Shown in pieces: positions 43,120 to 51,154 of a stretch of DNA of 64,000 nucleotides. The number at the start of each line of letters is the position of its first letter. Position 1 is the first letter of the stretch. Position numbers and translations under genes: made by a program. Source of the DNA: M30B80 sp965656935 (GTDB lineage Bacteria > Pseudomonadota > Alphaproteobacteria > Rhodobacterales > Rhodobacteraceae). The stretch spans positions 272,578 through 336,577 of the forward strand of contig CBFHMG010000003.1 of assembly GCA_965656935.1 (NCBI GenBank). Reading direction: 5' to 3'. The notes below the pieces were generated by a model. That model saw only the letters and a list, made by a program, of their open reading frames with translations, had not been told where the DNA came from and did not search any database.

Positions 43120-44400
43120 TTGAAAATGGTAGATGATCCGAAATTCACCCCGACACGTCGTCGGTTCCTGCAAGGGGCAGCCGTTGCAGGCGGCGCAGCC
43201 GCCACTGGGCAGCTGGCACATGCACAAGCGGCTGATCCGCTGATCACCGATCTGGGTGAACAGCCTTGGTCGCAATATCTGGGCGACGGTGTTGATGCAG
43301 CGCCTTACGGCATGCCATCGCGCCACGAGGCCCATGTTGTACGCCGCAATGTGCCTTGGCTGACCGCAGATAGCGTCTCGTCGGTCAATTTCACGCCTTT
43401 GCACGAGATGGACGGCATCATCACGCCAAACGGGCTGTGCTTCGAGCGCCATCATGGCGGTGTCGCTGATATCGCGCCTGAAGATTTCCGTTTGATGATC
43501 AATGGTTTGGTCGATAGCGAAATGGTCTTCACCCTTGAAGACATCATGCGCTTTCCACGTGAGAACCGCACCTATTTCCTCGAATGTGCGGCCAATTCGG
43601 GCATGGAATGGCGCGGCTCTCAGCTCAATGGCTGCCAGTTCACCCATGGGATGATCCATAACGTGATGTATACGGGCGTTCCGCTGCGTCTGCTTCTGGA
43701 AGAGGCGGGTGTCAGGACCGAAGGCACATGGCTTCTGGCCGAAGGTGCGGATGCCTCGGGAATGTCGCGGTCCATCCCGATGGAAAAAGCGATGGATGAT
43801 TGCCTTGTCGCCTTTGCGATGAATGGTGAGCGTTTGCGCCCCGAGCAGGGTTATCCCGTGCGCCTCGTGGTTCCGGGTTGGGAAGGCAATATGTGGGTCA
43901 AATGGCTCCGCCGTCTCGAAGTGGGCGATGCGCCTTGGCATCACCGCGAGGAAACCTCGAAATATACCGACCTGCTGGAGCATGGCGAAGCCCGCCGCTT
44001 CACATGGGAGATGGACGCCAAATCGGTTATCACCAATCCGAGCCCGCAAGCCCCGATCACCCACGGCCCTGGCCCGACCGTTTTGACGGGTGTGGCATGG
44101 TCTGGCCGCGGCACGATCCCGCGGGTGGATGTCACGATTGACGGCGGCATCAACTGGCATCAGGCGCGCATGTCTGGCCCGTCTTTTGAGAAGTCGATGC
44201 ACCGTTTCTACTTTGAATTTGATTGGGATGGCTCGCCGATGCTGCTGCAATCACGGGCGCATGATTCAACTGGCTATGTCCAGCCAACCAAGGACGCGCT
44301 GCGCGAAATCCGTGGCGAGAACTCGATTTACCACAATAACGGCATCCAGACTTGGGCCGTGGACGAAAGTGGTGCAGCCGAAAACGTGGAGATCGGATAA
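43120..44400 (+). CDS. soxC: SoxC molybdoprotein of sulfur dehydrogenase
   Basis: 426 residues: a Tat signal (TRRRFLQGAAVAGG, about 9-35) and a sulfite-oxidase family core, whose molybdenum-ligand Cys154 lies in YFLECAANSGMEW. SoxC and SoxD oxidise the outer sulfane sulfur on SoxY, a six-electron step. The presence of soxCD means complete oxidation to sulfate without sulfur globules is expected. It ends with EIG TAA followed at once by soxD. Confidence 0.95.
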   Translation: MKMVDDPKFTPTRRRFLQGAAVAGGAAATGQLAHAQAADPLITDLGEQPWSQYLGDGVDAAPYGMPSRHEAHVVRRNVPWLTADSVSSVNFTPLHEMDGIITPNGLCFERHHGGVADIAPEDFRLMINGLVDSEMVFTLEDIMRFPRENRTYFLECAANSGMEWRGSQLNGCQFTHGMIHNVMYTGVPLRLLLEEAGVRTEGTWLLAEGADASGMSRSIPMEKAMDDCLVAFAMNGERLRPEQGYPVRLVVPGWEGNMWVKWLRRLEVGDAPWHHREETSKYTDLLEHGEARRFTWEMDAKSVITNPSPQAPITHGPGPTVLTGVAWSGRGTIPRVDVTIDGGINWHQARMSGPSFEKSMHRFYFEFDWDGSPMLLQSRAHDSTGYVQPTKDALREIRGENSIYHNNGIQTWAVDESGAAENVEIG

Positions 44401-44401
44401 G

Positions 44402-45484
44402 ATGAAAAAAGTACTTACTCTTTCCGCAATCCTTTTGGCGGGTAGCGCAAGCCTTGCTTTTGCTCAGGAAGCCGCAGCCCCCTCGCGGGATGGTGGTTAT
44501 GGTCTTGGTCGGGTGGCAGCGCCCGAAGAAGTCGCCGCATGGGATATCGATATTCGCCCTGATGGCATGGGCCTGCCTGCGGGCTCGGGCGATGTCTGGA
44601 CGGGCGAAGAGCTGTGGATCGCACAATGCTCGGCCTGCCACGGTGACTTTGGTGAAGCCGTTGGCCGCTGGCCTGTTCTGGCGGGTGGGTTCGGCACGCT
44701 GGACGGCGAAGACCCTGTGAAAACCATTGGCTCCTATTGGCCCTATCTGTCGACCGTGTGGGACTATGTCCACCGCGCAATGCCATATGGCGCGGCACAG
44801 AGCCTGTCGGATGATGATGTCTACGCCATCGTTGCATATCTGATGTATGTGAATGATCTGGTGGATGATGATTTCACCCTGTCGAGTGACAACTTCCTTG
44901 ATGTCCGTCTGGAGAATGAAGAGAATTTCTTCATGGATGACCGCATCGAGGTAGAATTCCCCATCTTCACGCAAGAGCCCTGCATGGAAAACTGCGCCGA
45001 GAGCATCGAGATCACGATGCGCGCCGCTGTTCTCGATGTGACCCCTGATGAGGGAACGGATGAGGCCGTTGTCGAAGAGGCGGCTGTTGTCGAAGAGGCC
45101 GCCGTCGAGGAAGTGGTTGAGGAAGCTGTTGTAGAAGAAGTGGTTGAGGCCGCTCTTGACCCAGCCCTGATCGAGGCGGGCGAAAGCACCTTCCGTCAGT
45201 GCCGCTCCTGCCACCAAGTTGGTGAGGGCGCGCGCAATGCGGCAGGCCCGATGCTGAACGGCATCTATAACGCTCAGGCAGGCACCCGCGAAGGTTTCCG
45301 TTATTCGCCAGCATTGGTTGAAGCGGGCGAAGGCGGCACCGTCTGGACGGATGAAGCCCTGACGGCCTTCCTTTTGGATCCACGCGGCTATATTTCGGGC
45401 AACCGGATGGCCTTCCGTGGTGTGCGGGATGAAGCCGATATCCCAGGCTTGATTGCATATCTGCGGTCCGAGGGGGGCGAATAG
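44402..45484 (+). CDS. soxD: SoxD diheme cytochrome c of sulfur dehydrogenase
   Basis: 360 residues, signal peptide (about 1-22). Two c-heme domains: CSACH (76-80) and CRSCH (267-271), separated by an acidic Glu/Val/Ala-rich linker (about 218-252) encoded by imperfect GTTGTCGAAGAGG-type repeats. Starts one base after the soxC stop. The C-terminal heme domain closely resembles the first domain of the next gene, soxE. SoxD passes electrons from SoxC to the respiratory chain. Confidence 0.93.
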   Translation: MKKVLTLSAILLAGSASLAFAQEAAAPSRDGGYGLGRVAAPEEVAAWDIDIRPDGMGLPAGSGDVWTGEELWIAQCSACHGDFGEAVGRWPVLAGGFGTLDGEDPVKTIGSYWPYLSTVWDYVHRAMPYGAAQSLSDDDVYAIVAYLMYVNDLVDDDFTLSSDNFLDVRLENEENFFMDDRIEVEFPIFTQEPCMENCAESIEITMRAAVLDVTPDEGTDEAVVEEAAVVEEAAVEEVVEEAVVEEVVEAALDPALIEAGESTFRQCRSCHQVGEGARNAAGPMLNGIYNAQAGTREGFRYSPALVEAGEGGTVWTDEALTAFLLDPRGYISGNRMAFRGVRDEADIPGLIAYLRSEGGE

Positions 45485-45487
45485 CAA

Positions 45488-46180
45488 ATGATGTGGCGAA
45501 GCATTGTTGCACTTAGCTTCGCCGCTGTGACACTCGCATCCTCCCCCGCGTTGTCACAGGGCGATGCTGCACAAGGCGAAACACTGTTTCGTCCTTGTGC
45601 AGCCTGTCACATGATTGGGGATGGCGCGGTCAGCCGCGTCGGCCCACATCTGAATGAATTGATCGGGCGGCCTGTCGGGGCTTTGCCCGATTATCGCTAT
45701 TCATCCGTCTTGGAAGAAGCAGGTGCGGAAGGCGCGGTCTGGGATGAGGCGGTATTGGACCGTTTCCTTGAAAGCCCGCGTGATTACTTCCCGGGAACTC
45801 GCATGGCCTTTCGAGGGGTGCGCGACGCTCAGGAACGGCTTGATCTGATTGCCTATATGAGTGCGGCAGGCGGCCAGTTTGAGGGCGAGATTGCACAGGC
45901 AAGCGAGGGCGAGGTTGACCCCGAGATTGCAGCGATCCTCGAGATTGCGGGTGATCCTGCCTATGGCCAATATCTGTCATCGGAATGCACAGCTTGCCAC
46001 CGCGCGTCAGGGGGCGATGATATCCCCTCTATCGCGGGTCTTGCGCCATCCGCCTTCATTCACGGCATTGTTGCCTACCGAAATGGCAGCCGTGAGCATG
46101 GGGTGATGAATACAATTGCTGCGCGTCTAGGCGATGAGGAGATCGCAGCGCTCGCAGTTTATTTCGAAGGTGTTGAATAA
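45488..46180 (+). CDS. soxE: SoxE diheme cytochrome c
   Basis: 230 residues, signal peptide (about 1-23), two c-heme motifs CAACH (37-41) and CTACH (167-171). Residues 33-130 align with SoxD 263-360 (FRPCAACH versus FRQCRSCH, FPGTRMAFRGVRD versus ISGNRMAFRGVRD). The second domain resembles the cytochrome subunit of flavocytochrome c sulfide dehydrogenase, which pairs with SoxF. The probable role is electron acceptor for SoxF. Confidence 0.9.
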   Translation: MMWRSIVALSFAAVTLASSPALSQGDAAQGETLFRPCAACHMIGDGAVSRVGPHLNELIGRPVGALPDYRYSSVLEEAGAEGAVWDEAVLDRFLESPRDYFPGTRMAFRGVRDAQERLDLIAYMSAAGGQFEGEIAQASEGEVDPEIAAILEIAGDPAYGQYLSSECTACHRASGGDDIPSIAGLAPSAFIHGIVAYRNGSREHGVMNTIAARLGDEEIAALAVYFEGVE

Positions 46181-46268
46181 CAGCGCCACCGGAATTTAAA
46201 TGGGTCCGATCGGAGGAGATAGGTCCTAAAACACGGCTCGGGAAACCGATGCAAAATGGGAGGAAATT

Positions 46269-47534
46269 ATGAGTATTAACAGACGTGTATTTCTAGGAAG
46301 CGCTGCGGCGGTTTCTGCCACGCTTGCCGCACCGATGGTGGTGCGTGCCCAAGCAAGTGCGAATGTCGTGGTTGTCGGCGGCGGTGCCGGCGGTGCAACC
46401 GCAGCGCGCTATATCGCTCAGTCCAGCAATGGCGCCATCAACGTCACTCTGATCGAGCCGTCGCGGGCCTATTACACCTGCTTCTTCTCGAACCTGTATC
46501 TCGGCGGTTTCCGTGAATTCGACAGCCTTGGCCATACCTATGGCAAACTGGCCTCGGATTACGGGATCAATGTTGTCCATGACTGGGCGACGGCCGTGGA
46601 CCGCGATGCCAAGACGGTATCGCTCGCAGGTGGTGGCGCGGTGCCTTATGACCGCCTCGTCCTCAGCCCCGGTATCGACTTCATCGAAGACAGCGTTCCT
46701 GGCTGGTCCACGGCGTCGCAAAACGTCATGCCGCATGCCTATAAGGGCGGCAGCCAGACCGAGCTTCTCAAGGCGCAGGTTATGAATATGCGCGAAGGTG
46801 GCACCTTTGCGATGATCGCACCACCCAACCCTTATCGCTGCCCTCCTGGCCCCTATGAGCGGGTATCGATGGTTGCGCATACCCTCAAAGAGGTGAACCC
46901 GACCGCGAAAATCCTGATCGTTGATCCAAAGGAAGGCTTCTCCAAGCAGGGTCTTTTCGAGGATGGTTGGGAGCGTCACTATTCGGGCATGATCGAGCGG
47001 ATCGGCCCTGATTTCGGTGCTGGCAATGTGTCGGTTGACCCGAATGCGATGACTGTTGATATCGATGGTCAGGTTGAAACGGTTGACGTGTGCAACGTTA
47101 TTCCTGCGCAGCGCGCGGGCAATATCGCCTTTGCAGCAGGGATCACCGATGGCAACTGGGCCCCTGTTTCGGCCTATGACCTGTCCAGCACCATGGATGA
47201 GAATATCCATGTACTGGGTGATGCGGCAGCACAGGGCGCGATGCCGAAATCGGGCTTCTCGGCCAATAGCCAAGCCAAGGTTGCGGCCAATGCGATTGTC
47301 GCGGCCCTGACTGGTAGCACAGCCTTCCCAGCACGGTTCTCGAACACATGCTGGTCGCTGATCGAAACCAATGATGGCATCAAAGTCGGTGCCACCTATG
47401 AAGCCTCGGATGAAGGCATCGTCAGCACGGGCGGCTTTGTCAGCCAAGTGGACGAGACCGCTGAGGTTCGTGAAGAAACCTATCGTGAGAGCATCGGCTG
47501 GTACGACGCGATCACGGAGGACATGTTCGGCTAA
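46269..47534 (+). CDS. soxF: SoxF flavoprotein (sulfide dehydrogenase flavin subunit)
   Basis: 421 residues with a Tat signal (NRRVFLGSAAAVSATLAAP) and an FAD-binding Rossmann fold (VVVGGGAGGATAARY). The FCC redox cysteines appear in YYTCFFSNLY and PYRCPPGPYER, and HVLGDAAAQGAMPKSGFSAN closes the FAD site. It can oxidise sulfide using SoxE. Preceded by an 88-base gap after soxE and a GGGAGG ribosome site. Confidence 0.92.
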   Translation: MSINRRVFLGSAAAVSATLAAPMVVRAQASANVVVVGGGAGGATAARYIAQSSNGAINVTLIEPSRAYYTCFFSNLYLGGFREFDSLGHTYGKLASDYGINVVHDWATAVDRDAKTVSLAGGGAVPYDRLVLSPGIDFIEDSVPGWSTASQNVMPHAYKGGSQTELLKAQVMNMREGGTFAMIAPPNPYRCPPGPYERVSMVAHTLKEVNPTAKILIVDPKEGFSKQGLFEDGWERHYSGMIERIGPDFGAGNVSVDPNAMTVDIDGQVETVDVCNVIPAQRAGNIAFAAGITDGNWAPVSAYDLSSTMDENIHVLGDAAAQGAMPKSGFSANSQAKVAANAIVAALTGSTAFPARFSNTCWSLIETNDGIKVGATYEASDEGIVSTGGFVSQVDETAEVREETYRESIGWYDAITEDMFG

Positions 47535-47542
47535 ACGGATAG

Positions 47543-47570
47543 GAGGCGGCGGTGACCCTGCCGCCGCCTC
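47543..47570 (+). terminator. Hairpin between soxF and the DUF302 gene
   Basis: GAGGCGGCGG and CCGCCGCCTC form a perfect 10-bp stem around TGACCCTG, followed by TTTCCC. This is a likely terminator or attenuator, so the DUF302 gene may be expressed less than soxF. Confidence 0.75.
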
Positions 47571-47592
47571 TTTCCCAACAGAGGATAACGCT

Positions 47593-48024
47593 ATGAAAAC
47601 GGTACTCGCCTTTCTGTGTGCATTGGCCTGCGCGGCCCCTGCACTTGCCCAAGACGCTGTCACTTACCCGTTCGAGGGAAGCTTTGATGATGCGACCTTC
47701 GCCGTTGAAAGCGCGATTATCGACCGTGGTCTGGTGATTGATTACACCAGCCATGTGGGTGATATGCTCAACCGCACGGCAGCGGATATGGACAGCGATG
47801 TCACGATTTTCGATCAGGCGGATATCTTCCTGTTCTGCTCGGCCGCAATCTCGCGTCGCGTGATGGAGGCCGATCCTTTGAATATCGCCCATTGCCCTTA
47901 TGGCATTTTCGTCACCTCGGTTGATGGTGAGGTCAGTATTGGCCACCGCACCTATCCCGATGGCCCTATGCAAGAGGTGGAAGCCCTGTTGGATGCAATC
48001 ATCCTTGAGGCGCGTGGCGACTAA
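47593..48024 (+). CDS. Secreted DUF302-domain protein downstream of soxF
   Basis: 143 residues with a signal peptide (about 1-20, ALACAAPALAQ). The rest matches the DUF302 fold (FAVESAIIDRGLVIDYTSHV, IFLFCSAAISRRVMEADP, NIAHCPYGIFVTSVDGEVSIGHRTYP). Two cysteines (about 99 and 116) could bind sulfur or metal. DUF302 proteins are poorly characterised, and the sox context suggests a periplasmic sulfur-handling role. The ATG at 47593 lies after GAGGATAACGCT; the longer frame begins within soxF. Confidence 0.8.
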   Translation: MKTVLAFLCALACAAPALAQDAVTYPFEGSFDDATFAVESAIIDRGLVIDYTSHVGDMLNRTAADMDSDVTIFDQADIFLFCSAAISRRVMEADPLNIAHCPYGIFVTSVDGEVSIGHRTYPDGPMQEVEALLDAIILEARGD

Positions 48025-48176
48025 CAGGTCGTGCTGGCTGACTGATGGCCGCGCTCCTTCCAATCGATCCGGTTTGAGCGGGAACTGACCAAATAATTAT
48101 GCGCTCATTTGACAGGCTGGGGCTTCTGCCTTCAACTGATCATGCTTGAACGACTCAATCTGCATTGGGGATCGCT

Positions 48177-48551
48177 ATGGTCAAAGTTCTTGGAATTGGC
48201 GGGGTGTTTTTCAGGTCGAAAGACCCGAGCCGTCTCGCCCAGTGGTATCACCAGCATTTGGGGATTGATCCTGTCCCCTCGGATGCCACGCAAACCCCTT
48301 GGAGAACGCAGGAAGGGTTTACCGTCTTTTCCCCCTTTGCGGCGGATACGGATTACTTCCCGCAAGATCGCAGCTTCATGCTGAATTTTCGCGTCGCTGA
48401 TCTGGACGCGGCGATTGCAGAGCTGAGCGCTCAAGGCATCGCCTGTAGTGACGTGCAAGCCATGCAAGGTGTCGGGCGCTTCTCGCGTCTTCACGACCCC
48501 GAGGGGAACCCGATTGAGCTTTGGGAAGCTGACAGCGCAATGGAGGCGTAA
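48177..48551 (+). CDS. VOC-family (glyoxalase-like) protein
   Basis: 124 residues with a single VOC beta-alpha-beta unit pair: VLGIGGVFFRSKDPSRLAQW, HLGIDP, FMLNFRVADLDAAIAELSAQ and GRFSRLHDPEGNPIELWE. The last motif carries a metal ligand Glu. No substrate is identifiable. ATG 48177 is preferred to TTG 48165. It stands alone downstream of the sox locus. Confidence 0.85.
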   Translation: MVKVLGIGGVFFRSKDPSRLAQWYHQHLGIDPVPSDATQTPWRTQEGFTVFSPFAADTDYFPQDRSFMLNFRVADLDAAIAELSAQGIACSDVQAMQGVGRFSRLHDPEGNPIELWEADSAMEA

Positions 48552-48628
48552 ACGTCATCGGAGTTTCATCTAGGGGGAGTTCCTTTGACGGCGGCTTTGT
48601 GTAAAAGGCGGGCAGGCTTCTCGGCTAT

Positions 48629-48652
48629 GGGTGCCGGCGCTTCGTCGCACCC
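48629..48652 (+). terminator. Possible terminator upstream of icd
   Basis: GGGTGC / GCACCC with GCG-CTT-CGT inside, followed by TTAAAATT. The T-run is poor. It sits in the 177-bp gap that must also hold the icd promoter. Confidence 0.4.
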
Positions 48653-48728
48653 TTAAAATTCGGAAAAGCGTGGCAATCTTTTCCATTGTGTACTATGGCA
48701 TGCAGAAATTGACCAAGGCGTGGATATC

Positions 48729-50936
48729 ATGAACTCCAAGAACATTCCCGACATCATCTACACAAAAGTAGACGAGGCCCCCGAACTGGCCTCTGCTTCC
48801 CTTTTGCCTATCATTCAAAGCTTTGCCAAAGCGGCAGGCGTTAGCATCGGAACCAAGGACATCTCGCTTGCGGGCCGTATCCTTGCAGCCTTTGCCGATA
48901 GCCTGACGCCCGAGCAGCGCCAATCCGATGATCTGGCCGAACTGGGCGATCTGGTCAAAACGCCTGAGGCCAATGTGATCAAGCTGCCCAATATCTCGGC
49001 CTCGGTGCCGCAGCTTGTCGCCGCGGTTCAAGAGCTTCAGGGCCAAGGCTACGCGATCCCTGATTATCCCGAGACCCCGTCGAGCGATGCCGAGAAAGCC
49101 GCGCGCGCGAAATATGATGCGATCAAGGGCTCGGCCGTGAACCCTGTTCTGCGTGAAGGCAATTCCGATCGTCGTGCAGCCAAAGCCGTGAAGGCCTTTG
49201 CACAGGCCAACCCGCACCGGATGGGCGAATGGGTTGCCGATAGCAAAACCCGCGTTGCCTCCATGTCGGGTGGTGATTTCTTCTCGAACGAGGTCTCCGC
49301 GACCTTGCCTGCCGCCTCTGTTGCCAAAATCGTGCATATCGCCAAGGACGGCACCGAGACGGTTCTGAAGGACGGCATTAGCTATCCTGCTGGCACCGTC
49401 GTGGATGCAACCTTCATGTCGGGTAAGGCGCTTGATGCCTTCCTTGCCCAAGAGATCGAGGCGACCAAAGCCGAAGGCACGCTCTTCTCGCTGCATATGA
49501 AAGCCACGATGATGAAGGTCTCGGACCCGATCATCTTTGGCCATGCCGTGAAAGCCTATCTGGCGCCTGTCTTTGAAACCTATGCCGATGAGATGGCCGC
49601 CCTTGGCGTGAACCCGAATTCGGGCCTTGGTGATCTGCTGGCCCGAGTCAAAGACAGCCCTGCGATCATGTCGGTCATCGAGACCTGCATGGCCGAGCGT
49701 CCACCGCTTTACATGGTTGATAGCGACCGTGGCATCACCAACCTGCATGTGCCATCCGATGTGATCATCGACGCCTCCATGCCTGCCTTGATCCGTGCAG
49801 GCGGCAAGGGCTGGGGCCCTGACGGGGCCGAGCATGACGCCAATTGCGTGATCCCCGATAACTCCTATGCGCCCGTCTATGACGAGACGATCAAGTATTT
49901 CAAAGAAACAGGCAAGCTTGACCCTGCCACGGCAGGCACAGTGCAGAACATCGGTTTGATGGCGCAAAAGGCCGAGGAATACGGCAGCCACCCCACCACA
50001 TTCGAGATTGCCTCGGATGGTATCGTCAAGATGATCCTCGAAGACGGCTCGGTCCTGCATGAACATGCCGTTGAGGCGGGCGATATCTGGCGTTCCGCCA
50101 GCACGCGCAAAGCCCCAATCGAGGATTGGGTCGCTTTGGCGATTGACCGTCAGAAGGCGGAAAATTGCGAAGCAATCTTCTGGCTGGATGCCTCGCGCGC
50201 CCATGATGCCGAATTGATCGCTTATGTGAAGCCGATCCTTGAGGCCAAGGGTGTGGCCGACAAGTTCCAGATCCTTGCGCCGCGCGCGGCCACGCGGGCC
50301 TCGCTTGAAACGATCCGTGCGGGCAAAACCTCGATCGCGGTAACGGGCAATGTTTTGCGCGACTACCTGACCGACCTCTTCCCGATCCTCGAGCTGGCGA
50401 CCTCGGCCAAGATGTTGTCGATCGTGAAACTGATGCAGGGCGGCGGCTTGTTCGAGACAGGGGCAGGCGGGTCTGCGCCGAAACATGTCCAGCAATTGAT
50501 GGAAGCCAATCACCTGCGTTGGGACAGCCTTGGCGAGTTCTGCGCGCTTGGCGAAAGCTTCAAGTTCTTGGCCGATGCCAAGGGCAATGCCAAAGCAGGT
50601 GTTCTGGGCGATGCGGTCGAGGCCGCAACCCAAGGCGTGCTGGATAATGACCGTGGTCCGGGCCGCAAGGTTGGCCAGCCTGATAACCGTCACAGCCATT
50701 ACTGGTTCGCGCGCTATTGGGCCGAAGCCTTGGCCGCGCAAACCGAGGATGCCGAATTGGCCGCGCATTTCGCGCCAATGGCCAAAGCCTTGGCCGATCA
50801 GGAGGCCACCATTCTGGCTGAGCTGTCTGCTGGCAATGGATCGGCGGCTGATCTGGGTGGCTATTACCACAGCGATGCGGCTAAAACCGCGGCTGTTATG
50901 CGGCCCTCGGCGGCTTTGAACGCCATCATCGGCTAA
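48729..50936 (+). CDS. icd: Monomeric NADP-dependent isocitrate dehydrogenase
   Basis: 735 residues, the size of the monomeric class (about 740), unrelated in length to the dimeric 420-residue enzyme. Recognised stretches: EGNSDRRAAKAVK, LHMKATMMKVSDPIIFG, SDRGITNLHVPSDVIIDASM, FETGAGGSAPKHVQQ and RHSHYWFARYWAEAL. It decarboxylates isocitrate to 2-oxoglutarate and generates NADPH. ATG 48729 is chosen; GTG 48720 is also in frame. Followed by a strong terminator, so it is monocistronic. Confidence 0.95.
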   Translation: MNSKNIPDIIYTKVDEAPELASASLLPIIQSFAKAAGVSIGTKDISLAGRILAAFADSLTPEQRQSDDLAELGDLVKTPEANVIKLPNISASVPQLVAAVQELQGQGYAIPDYPETPSSDAEKAARAKYDAIKGSAVNPVLREGNSDRRAAKAVKAFAQANPHRMGEWVADSKTRVASMSGGDFFSNEVSATLPAASVAKIVHIAKDGTETVLKDGISYPAGTVVDATFMSGKALDAFLAQEIEATKAEGTLFSLHMKATMMKVSDPIIFGHAVKAYLAPVFETYADEMAALGVNPNSGLGDLLARVKDSPAIMSVIETCMAERPPLYMVDSDRGITNLHVPSDVIIDASMPALIRAGGKGWGPDGAEHDANCVIPDNSYAPVYDETIKYFKETGKLDPATAGTVQNIGLMAQKAEEYGSHPTTFEIASDGIVKMILEDGSVLHEHAVEAGDIWRSASTRKAPIEDWVALAIDRQKAENCEAIFWLDASRAHDAELIAYVKPILEAKGVADKFQILAPRAATRASLETIRAGKTSIAVTGNVLRDYLTDLFPILELATSAKMLSIVKLMQGGGLFETGAGGSAPKHVQQLMEANHLRWDSLGEFCALGESFKFLADAKGNAKAGVLGDAVEAATQGVLDNDRGPGRKVGQPDNRHSHYWFARYWAEALAAQTEDAELAAHFAPMAKALADQEATILAELSAGNGSAADLGGYYHSDAAKTAAVMRPSAALNAIIG

Positions 50937-50983
50937 CCAACGGCTCGGCCACCTGCCAAGCCATTGATGTGATGCCATGAATA

Positions 50984-51020
50984 GGCCGGCGCCCCGTCAC
51001 GGGGTGCCGGCCTTTATCTT
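50984..51020 (+). terminator. Terminator after icd
   Basis: GGCCGGC-G-CCCC and GGGG-T-GCCGGCC pair (one G-T) around GTCAC, followed by TTTATCTT, 48 bases after the stop. Confidence 0.88.
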
Positions 51021-51154
51021 GCATGACGCAAGGCGGCAGCCGCTATGCGCAATTCGTCATATACTTTGCCTCTATTCCCCGCTATGCAGCGCCTTTGACG
51101 CGGTAATGGCGTATCTGGCGGATCTCCGCTGCAACCCTACGGATCACTCCCATA

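Noticed and set aside
48693..50978. A 761-codon open frame antisense to icd
   Set aside because: Shadow of a long GC-rich gene; the forward product is a full monomeric isocitrate dehydrogenase.
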